64,000 bases of DNA from positions 248,001 to 312,000 of the forward strand of contig NC_063073.1 of the NCBI RefSeq assembly GCF_022605165.1, in the 5' to 3' direction. Under the pieces are notes generated by a model. It was given only the letters and a program-made list of their open reading frames with translations. It did no database searches and was not told where the DNA came from. Positions 57,096 through 64,000 of the stretch are shown in pieces. How positions within the stretch are numbered: position 1 is the first letter of the stretch; each line of letters starts with the position of its first letter. This stretch comes from Purpureocillium takamizusanense (Eukaryota; Ascomycota; Sordariomycetes; Hypocreales; Ophiocordycipitaceae). The position numbers were made by a program, and so were the translations under genes.

Positions 57096-57382
57096 GTTGC
57101 TGGCAGGGTTCCGGCGTCTGCACGATCTCGGCGTTGTGAATTAAATTGTACGTTGCTCGCGTGGGCCGAGCTTGATGATGGTGCGGGCCTGTCGGTAGGT
57201 GAAGGAAGCCTGGAATGGGGGATGGTCAGCTCTCTCACACGCGTCGTTCATTCACGTCACAGCGTGCAGTGAGTGAGTGAGTTCTAGCTGGGCGCCCCAC
57301 CAAAACTCATCACTCTCTCCATCTCAGGCTCTCCCTCACAAACGCCAACCACCACCACCACCATCACAGCCGGCCACCCGCC

Positions 57383-59170
57383 ATGGGGCCGAAGCGTAAA
57401 GCATCCCCGGGCTCCGACCCGCCCGCTCCCGCACCCGCCTCACCTCCTCTCCCACGACCTGACCGCGACTTCGCCTCGCGAGCGCACGATGCGAGCAACA
57501 GCACCGCCCGAAAGCAAGCCGCCGCGGACCGCCGCTTCCGCGAGCTGTACCACGCCCGCGCCCCAGACTTTGCGGACCTGTCGCGCCGCGATCCCAACTT
57601 TGCCGCCGTGTGAGCTGCGCCTCTACCCTTTTCCCATCATGTTGTCCCCTGCCTTTCCTCCTCCTCCACAACCCGGTCGTCGCTGGGGGGGGGGGGGGGG
57701 GAGGAGACGCGGGGTGCAAGACTGCTCAGGTCGCTGACGCTGGGCACGGCGTACCGCGCGGGGGGAGAACAGGACCAAGGGCCGCGAGCTTGACTTTAAC
57801 GACCCGAAGGCCGTCATGCAGCTCACCAAGACGCTGCTGAAGCTCGACTTTGGGATTAAGCTGGAGCTGCCAGACGACAGGCTATGTCCTCCGGTATGCA
57901 TGACGAAAAAAAAGACGGACTTGAAGGCTTGGTCAGGGTCGCTGATGAAAAAGTAAATAAAAGGTTCCGAACCGGCACAACTACATCCTCTGGCTCAAAG
58001 ACCTGCTCGACACCTCATCGTACAGCCCGCCCGGCCAGAAGCTCGTCGGCCTTGATGTTGGCACAGGGGCGAGCTGCATCTACCCCCTTCTCGGATGCAC
58101 ACAGCGGCCCTGGTCTTTTATCGCAACCGGTACGTCCACCACATTGCGGTTGGCAGCGGACCCTATATGGCTAACCGACTGTGAGGACAGACACCGACGC
58201 AGAGAGCACATCTTGGGCCAGGAAAAACGTCGAGCTCAATGACCTTGCTGCCCGCATCACCGTCTCTCATCGGGACCCATCCTCACCCCTCCTCCCACTT
58301 GACGACCTCGGCCTTACCTCTCTCGACTTCTGCATGACCAACCCGCCCTTTTACGCCTCTGAGAAAGACATGCTCGCTAGCGCGGCGCTCAAGGCCCGGC
58401 CACCGCGCACCGCCTGCACCGGCTCCCCCGCCGAGATGGTCACACCCGGCGGCGAGGTCGGCTTCGTGAGTCGCCTGGTCGACGAGTCGCTCGCACTGCG
58501 CGACCGCGTGCGCTGGTACACGGCCATGCTAGGCTTCTTGTCGAGCGTCGCCGATGTGGTGGCCCGGCTGCGCGACAGTGGCGTCGACAACTTTGCCGTC
58601 ACCGAGTTCGTCCAGGGGAACAAGACGCGGAGGTGGGCCGTGGCCTGGAGCTTCGCGCCCATGAGGCCGGCGCAGGCCGTCGCGCGCGGGACCAAGGCCG
58701 CGACCGCGAAGCTGGGCAGCAGCGGCAGCATCTTGCCGCCGCAGACGGAATACCACCTGCCCGTGCAGCCGCTGCCCAGTGACATTGGCGCATTCGTGCA
58801 GCATGTGCGCGATGCCATGGTCGCTTTGGAGCTCATGTCCTGGGAGTGGGACAGCGAGGCCATGGAGGGGACCGGACGGGCCGCGGATCGCGTCTGGGCG
58901 CGGGCGTGGCGGCGCAAGAAGAAGCGCGCGGAGGCAGAGGCCAAGGAGAAGGGAACGGCGAAAGCAGACGCAGAAGGAGAGGCAAAACAGAACATGGCCG
59001 AACCGGTCTGTGCGTTCGGGTTCAGGGTGCGGATGCGAGTAGCCCTCGACCACCTCGACGTGCAGTGTCGGTGGATGGAGGGCTTCGACGCCGTCGCGTT
59101 CGAGAGCTTTCAGGGGTTCCTCAAGACGACTGTAGAGGCGGCGACTGCTAGAGCGAAGGAACCCAAGTGA
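57383..59170 (+). CDS. METTL16-type N6-adenosine RNA methyltransferase
   Basis: Exons 57383-57609, 57773-57893, 57964-58129 and 58191-59170, 497 residues; introns are 163, 70 and 61 bases and every junction keeps frame. The N-terminus includes YHARAPDFADLSRRDPNFAAV and ELDFNDPKAVMQLTKTLLK, then LPDDRLCPPVPNRHNYILWL, the conserved METTL16 entry region. The SAM-binding motif is VGLDVGTGASCIYPLLG, and the catalytic NPPF sits in DFCMTNPPFYASEKDM. Human METTL16 and its homologues methylate A43 of U6 snRNA (and MAT2A mRNA in animals) in the nucleus, so a U6 role is the best guess. A Lys/Glu-rich insert (RRKKKRAEAEAKEKG) and a C-terminal domain follow. The first intron contains 17 consecutive G. Confidence 0.9.
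57685..57701. repeat. Homopolymer of 17 G inside METTL16 intron 1
   Basis: An uninterrupted G run in the first intron, likely variable between isolates and error-prone in sequencing. It lies 71 bases before the acceptor. Confidence 0.9.
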
Positions 59171-59317
59171 AAATGAAGGCCTGAACTCAACAAAGTGCCA
59201 TGCCGACACCAGAAGCTATGCCACCCACTTACTTACATCTTGTGCCTGCTGCGTCCAGCTCTCGACGTGGACACTGCCGCCATATACCTCGACTCTGTTG
59301 GACTCAACTCTGTCCGT

Positions 59318-60136
59318 CTACTTTTCCAACGTGAACCCTTCCGGCAAGTGCTCGTTGTAGCCAGCCGCCACCAGCCGCTCCATGGCCGCCCAGACGTCGG
59401 GCGGGATCTCCTGCTCGACCTGGAACCCGCGCGCGGGGTAGTCGCGTATGCGGACGAGGTCCCCGACCATGACGTTGAGGACCAGACGACGGGGGTTTTC
59501 CGCGTCGGGGTAGTCTTCGAAGGCGTCGAAGCGCGGCGACGTGACGCACATGCGCACCGCCCCGTCCTCCTCGCCATCACCGCCATTGCCATCGCCATCG
59601 CCATCAGCGCCGGGCCACTGCCTGCGAAACGTAGCCCACGTGCGACGCTCCATGTACGGCTTCTGGACGAGGATGAGGGAGCGCGCGGGGACGCCCCGCT
59701 CGCGCAGCAGGGCGTGGGTGAAGCGGACGTTCTCGCCCGTGTTGGTCGCGCGCGGCTCGACGACGATGCGCGCGCCGGGGACGCCCATGCGGCGGGCCAC
59801 GGCGGCAAAGGCCTCGGCCTCGGGCAGCCCGCCGAAGAGCCCGCGCGTGAGCTTGCCCGAGGCGCCCGAGAAGACGAGCCACGGCGCGAGCCCGTCGAGC
59901 CACAGCTGGGCGGCGCGCGCGGCGACGCGCAGGTCCAGGCTGCAGAGGCAGAAGATGACGTCGGAGGGCTGCGGCGCGTGGTGGAGCTGGTGGTATTGGA
60001 AGATGAGCTCGGCGTCGTGCGCGACCTGCTGTTGCTGCTCTTCTTCCTCTTCTTGTTGTTGGTGGTGCCTTTGCTGTTGCTGCTGCTGCGGCGAGGTTTC
60101 GGTGGCGGTAGTGGCGGCCGAAGAGGAAGACGCCAT
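59318..60136 (-). CDS. DUF218 (YdcF-like) protein
   Basis: Single exon, 272 residues from the ATG at 60134-60136; another in-frame ATG at 60277 would add 47 low-information residues. The DUF218 core is visible as DVIFCLCSLDLRVAARAAQLW, PWLVFSGASGKLTRG, EAEAFAAVARRMGVP, RIVVEPRATNTGENVRFT, RSLILVQKPYMERRTWATF and LNVMVGDLVRIRDYP. Family members (YdcF, SanA, ElyC) bind nucleotides or act in envelope biology in bacteria; fungal cytosolic forms are uncharacterised. A polyQ/His/Glu tract (residues 17-38) precedes the domain, and a GDGDGNGGDGEEDG insertion interrupts it. It converges with METTL16, with 147 bases between stops. Confidence 0.85.
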   Translation of the reverse strand: MASSSSAATTATETSPQQQQQQRHHQQQEEEEEQQQQVAHDAELIFQYHQLHHAPQPSDVIFCLCSLDLRVAARAAQLWLDGLAPWLVFSGASGKLTRGLFGGLPEAEAFAAVARRMGVPGARIVVEPRATNTGENVRFTHALLRERGVPARSLILVQKPYMERRTWATFRRQWPGADGDGDGNGGDGEEDGAVRMCVTSPRFDAFEDYPDAENPRRLVLNVMVGDLVRIRDYPARGFQVEQEIPPDVWAAMERLVAAGYNEHLPEGFTLEK

Positions 60137-60437
60137 TATTCTTGGCGCAGCCTGTTCAAGCGGGAGAGGTGGCCGACCGGGGCCGCTGGAGAAGTGTATG
60201 AGCGAGATGAGAGACGAGGACGCAAACGAAGTGATGTTGTTGATGAAGGAGGGGTGGCTTCTGTTCCTGGTGGTCACTGGTGATGGCGGACCAAAGTGGA
60301 GTGGGCTAGCCAGCGAGCGGCTCGCGGCCGGATATGCCGAAACCCCGACCTACACGGCCCCTCACCTCACACGATCAACAGATGGACGACAGTCGTTAAT
60401 CGGCGCACGCTTGTGCTTCGTCTTTGCTCCATATTCA

Positions 60438-62925
60438 TCAACTCGCTAGTGGCCTGCGATCCGCTTCGATAAACCTCCTCCGCGCCTCCTCGCCCGCCCA
60501 CAGCGAGTGCGAATACACCGCCAGCGGCAGCTCCTCGTCCGCCAGCTCCCTGTTCGCGTCTACAAACTCTTCAAACGACCCCAGACGCCCATCACAGCCC
60601 ATCCACGCGGAGTGCAACCGCCTAGCCCAGAACGTCCTCTGCGTCACGCCGTCGACGCCCGGGCAGGGAACCTGCAGCGCGGCGGCCATGGCGCCCTCGT
60701 CCGACGTCTCCTCCGCCGCGAGGACGCGATAAAGGCGCAGCAGCATCCTGGCGTGGCTGTTGCCCTTGACCAAAGAGCCCTCGGTGTCTTCCAGCGCGAT
60801 GATCTCGGCCTCGTCAATCACCGCGGCGGCCATGAGGGCGAGGTCGTCTTCCGAACGGGAGGGCGGCTGGGCCTCATCATCGCTGGCTATGTCTGCTGCG
60901 GCAACGTCATGCGTACCAGACCCCCCATGACTTGGATCCAGACTCTCGATGAAATTTTTCGCGGCCCTCAGAGTCGGCTGCTGCGCACTCGCCATGCTAC
61001 TACTCCGCGGCGCCGTCTTCACCGCCAGGGCGTGCGGCAGCGGCTTCAGGTCCGGCTTCGCAAACGCCACGCGCGCGGGCACGCCCTCCCACACGACGCG
61101 CGAGTAGTACCCGCGCCACTCTTCGCCCGTGATCCCAAATATGTCCCTGAACTCGTCGAGCTCGATTTCCGCGCCCCCGCCGTGTGCAAGTCCGATGGCG
61201 GGGTTGAGACTCCTTCTGGTGTCCTCGGTACCTTCGCTGGGCGGCATGACGACGCCGCCGAGGCACGCGCGCACAAACTGGATCCAAAAGTGCGCCTTGG
61301 TTGCCGAGTACGGCGCGATGGTACGGTCCGTCGTGCGAGCGCGCATGATGGACGACTGCAGAGCGGCGAGCGCGTGCCCGAGAGCATCACCGCTGCCGCC
61401 TCGATACTCCTCGGTGCCTATCGGCTGTCGTTGCTTTTGCGCGACGGCGAGGGCAAAGCTCACGAGCCTATCACTCTCGTCGGGTTCCTCATGGAGACAC
61501 ATGGGCGTCGCTGCGCTGGTACTAAAGGGCATTGCGGAGATGGGCGGCAGGGACTGCAGGTCTGGAAAGAGCCAACGCTCGTGGGCGTCGGGCGAGAAGA
61601 GTCTATCCCGGGAGAAATAGTCCCTCCACAGGCCGGGGTCGGACAACTCGGGGGCATGGAGCAGCACGCTGGCAAAGTCCTCGCGTCTGAGCGGCCTGTC
61701 GAGTTTTGTTTCCCGGACGTACTTGGCTGCCGAGAGGTGGAGTTGGAGGAGCCAGAAGATTGTCATGGTGCTGTGTGGTCGTCGATGTTAGCGGGTTGGT
61801 TGGCTTTCATGTTGAGAAGCTCTTTAGAGGAGGAGCACTTGCCGGGGTGTTGCGTCGCCTAATCCATCCGTCTTCAAGGCCTCAAGGTGTCCTAAATGTT
61901 GGAGAAGCACATCTGCGCAACTCAATAGCGTCGTCGAAGCTGCGGCGCCCTGGACCAAACCAAAGAACCCTGCACGCAGGCGCATATAATGATTCCACTC
62001 CTGCAAGTCACCTCGCTCGAGCGCCTGCCAAAACTCATCCGCCGACAAGCCATCCGCATCGACCATCCGCTGCGCCTCTCTCTTCAAGTCATCCACGTCT
62101 GGACGGGGGACCTTAACCACGAGTCGCGACTCGACCGCGCTGGCTGCTACTGCTGCTGCTCTCGGCTTAGGCCCGTGCCGCAGCGTCTCCTGCACATGGT
62201 CCAGGACGACGTGCAAGTCCGCGTCGGAGCTCTTCGTGGCGCTCAGCCCCGGCAGGTTCAGGACGTCGACGGCGAGCTTCCCGGCGTACGTGGCGGCTTT
62301 CTCCTCGTAGCGCCTTGCGAGGTCGGCGACGTGTCGGCGTCTTTTGGCAGGGGGCAGGAGGTCCTGCTTGTTGAAGATGACACAGATGAAGCGCCCGTCC
62401 GCGTCGGCGAGAGTCTGCGCCACGCGGTTGAACTCGTCGAGCTGCTCGTCGCGGCGCTCGTGGTCCGCGCAGTCGTGGATGAAGATGATGTATTCTGTCG
62501 AGGGGATGTAGTGTCGGAACAGAGGGCGGATCCTATCTCCTCCTGTAGTTATACACCCCGTCGCGTCAGTTACGCACACAACAGAACGTTGCAAGCAGCA
62601 CGGGTCTTTTTTCTTCCTATCTTCGATCATGACCTGGCTACTACAAGTAATTGCACCGGGAAGAAGATCAGGAGCACCACGTACCTCCAATGTCCCACAG
62701 GACAAGGTCGAAGAATCCACCGTCGCGGGAGACGGTCTCGACGTTGAAGCCCACGGTGGGGATCGTCGTGACCGTCTCGCCCAGCTTCCAGCGGTACAGC
62801 AGCGTCGTCTTGCCGGCGGCGTCGAGGCCGACCAGCATACCGCGGCGCTCGGGCCCGCGACGGGAGAGCGTTGCGGGCAGGAGCCATTTCGCGAGAGCCG
62901 TGCCGCGGGTGACGAGTCCACTCAT
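60438..62925 (-). CDS. Arf-like GTPase fused to a long uncharacterised C-terminal region
   Basis: Exons 62925-62685, 62542-61843 and 61770-60438, 757 residues. The first intron is GTACGT...ACAG (142 bases). The second is a GC-AG intron, GCAAGT...GCTAAC...CACAG (72 bases), and gives an in-frame join ATPR to [12 protein letters not shown]. The Arf domain has P-loop GLDAAGKT (33-40), switch [10 protein letters not shown], switch [18 protein letters not shown] (77-92) and NKQD. Position 82 is Gly where Arf proteins have the catalytic Gln (WDVGGQ), and residue 2 is Ser, so N-myristoylation is not expected. Residues 200-757 are helical and unassigned, with repeated Trp/Tyr motifs such as [21 protein letters not shown] and [16 protein letters not shown]. 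Arf GTPases act in membrane traffic; this fusion could be a fixed-state scaffold (inference). If the GC intron were not used, two proteins of 319 and 442 residues would result. Confidence 0.82.
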
Positions 62926-63774
62926 GATGAAGGATGGATGGATGAATGGCCGGTGGGCGGCTCTTGACACGCAGGTGAACAAACAAAGTGGCGCAGACGA
63001 TGCGCTGGCTAGGTGATGGATGTATCAGTCATTTATGTGACTTGAAGCCTGCGCTGTGAGTCGGACGGACGCTCATGGGCGTGGGTTTGTCAGGAAGAGG
63101 CCATCGCGACGTGGCCTTTCGATGCCGAGAATGATGCTGCCTACCTAGCTAGGTATGTAGTTGAAAGCTGTCAACATGACGTGGAGATGCTACCAACGTA
63201 GCGCCTGCTTGTATCCTTGTCTTGGTGACTGACTCTTCAGCCTCATTGTCCTGGTCGATACTTGTGTGTTCCAAACTGCTGCTGCCTACATCAGGCTCGC
63301 GCGCGCGGGGGGAAACGAATATCTGGCCACAATGCGCCGCAACTGAAAAGACGACTTGACGAGGCGCAGTCTTGACTTTTTAATTCTTCCAAAAGAAAAT
63401 CCGAACGTGAGTGAATGGCAAAAAGGATGTCCTCGCATCGCTACAGCTCACAGGCCTAGCATAATGTGAAGCAGGCAAGCAGGCCACTGCCTTGGACACT
63501 GCTCGCCGATGTCAATGGCTGGTTGCCTGTGCCGGCCTTACGACACGCAACGATGCGGCTCAAAGTTTGGCAGCAACCATCTCATCAAAAGCCCATGTCT
63601 ATTCTATTAAGTGTTTCTCGCCGATGTACTTCATCTCTCCTCACCCCGTCACCCCCGACCCCTCATCAACTTACACTCGGGCCCCTCCCCCACATCATCG
63701 TCACCACGCCCCTCATGCCCCTCCTCATCTCACGATCCGTCACCTCACTCACTTCACCCTCATCTACCCCCGCC
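62926..63774. other. Divergent intergenic region
   Basis: About 850 bases between the Arf-like gene and the SDR gene. It contains GCGCGCGCGGGGGG near 63301, a CTCATC-rich pyrimidine leader from 63640, and no supportable gene. Confidence 0.5.
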
Positions 63775-64000
63775 ATGTCGTCCTCATCCGCCGCCGCCGC
63801 CGCCGCCGCCGAGCGCAGCGCCCTCACCCAGCGCTCCATCCCGTTCATGACCCTCGCGACGGATACCTCCGCCCCGCCACCACCCGCCCCGGACGCCGCC
63901 TCGCGCTTCGCCGTGTCCGGCGTCGCCATCCTCACCGGTGGCACGGGCGCCATCGCCAGCGCCATCGCCCGCGCACTCCTGCAGCATGGCCTCTCGGGCC
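63775..64000 (+). CDS. Short-chain dehydrogenase/reductase, 5' part only
   Basis: ATG at 63775-63777 in the context CGCCATGTCG after a long C/T-rich leader. The window ends after 75 codons. A poly-Ala/Ser N-terminus is followed by LTQRSIPFMTLATDTS, a Pro-rich linker and then VSGVAILTGGTGAIASAIARALLQHGLSG. This is the first beta strand, the Rossmann TGGxGxI cofactor loop and helix of a classical SDR. In SDRs this motif binds NAD(P)(H); the catalytic Ser/Tyr/Lys lie beyond the window. Fungal SDRs of this type are often mannitol-2-dehydrogenase/sorbose-reductase-like, but the visible part cannot decide. Confidence 0.8.
   Translation, partial: MSSSSAAAAAAAERSALTQRSIPFMTLATDTSAPPPPAPDAASRFAVSGVAILTGGTGAIASAIARALLQHGLSG

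Noticed and set aside
61824..61842. Ending the Arf-like protein at TAA 61824-61826
   Set aside because: Possible, but the in-frame GC-AG junction with branch site and continuation into a coherent second part is better supported by the sequence.
60507..61862. 451-codon frame antisense to the Arf-fusion gene
   Set aside because: Crosses the exon-intron boundary of the opposite-strand gene and has shadow-type composition.

Overview
This window is nuclear DNA of a filamentous ascomycete, most likely a Sordariomycete and perhaps Hypocreales (order-level placement is inference). The genes are GC-rich and interrupted by short introns of about 45-160 nt with GTRNGT donors, CTRAC-like branch sites and YAG acceptors. 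The protein families are typical of moulds: Zn2Cys6 regulators, a JEN-type carboxylate carrier, a 2EXR protein, DUF4139 and DUF4267 proteins and a fungal TenA/THI-4 protein. I see no rRNA, no convincing tRNA, no CRISPR array and no intact transposon.

Layout. 0-15 kb is gene-poor: the 3' end of a HAD phosphatase, a secreted CxxC thioredoxin-reductase-like flavoprotein, then about 8.2 kb of GC-rich, microsatellite-rich DNA without a supportable gene, then a Zn2Cys6 transcription factor with an unusually long first intron. 15-28 kb holds another 5.3 kb gene desert, the JEN-like transporter, a small secreted protein and a Gly/Pro/Gln-rich glycine-zipper protein. 28-46 kb looks like accessory sequence: an APH-type phosphotransferase, a small protein kinase, an RCC1 protein, a broken coding region, a beta-lactamase-fold serine hydrolase, a second Zn2Cys6 factor, and an AAC(3)-type acetyltransferase whose homologues are mostly bacterial. 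AT-rich blocks that resemble RIP-degraded repeats lie between these genes. 46-64 kb is compact and housekeeping-like: HAD hydrolase, TenA-like protein, a tubby-like uncharacterised protein, DUF4267, DUF4139, a proline-rich membrane protein, 2EXR, a METTL16-type RNA methyltransferase, a DUF218 protein, a large Arf-like GTPase fusion and the start of an SDR enzyme.

The most notable gene is at 60438-62925 (minus). Two apparently separate reading frames, an Arf-like GTPase and a large uncharacterised protein, join in frame through a GC-AG intron into one predicted 757-residue protein. Its Arf domain has Gly where Arf proteins carry the catalytic Gln and lacks the usual Gly2 myristoylation site. 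I see no obvious biosynthetic cluster. Genes alternate strands and appear to be transcribed individually. All exon models were made by eye from splice signals and frame agreement, not from transcript data.
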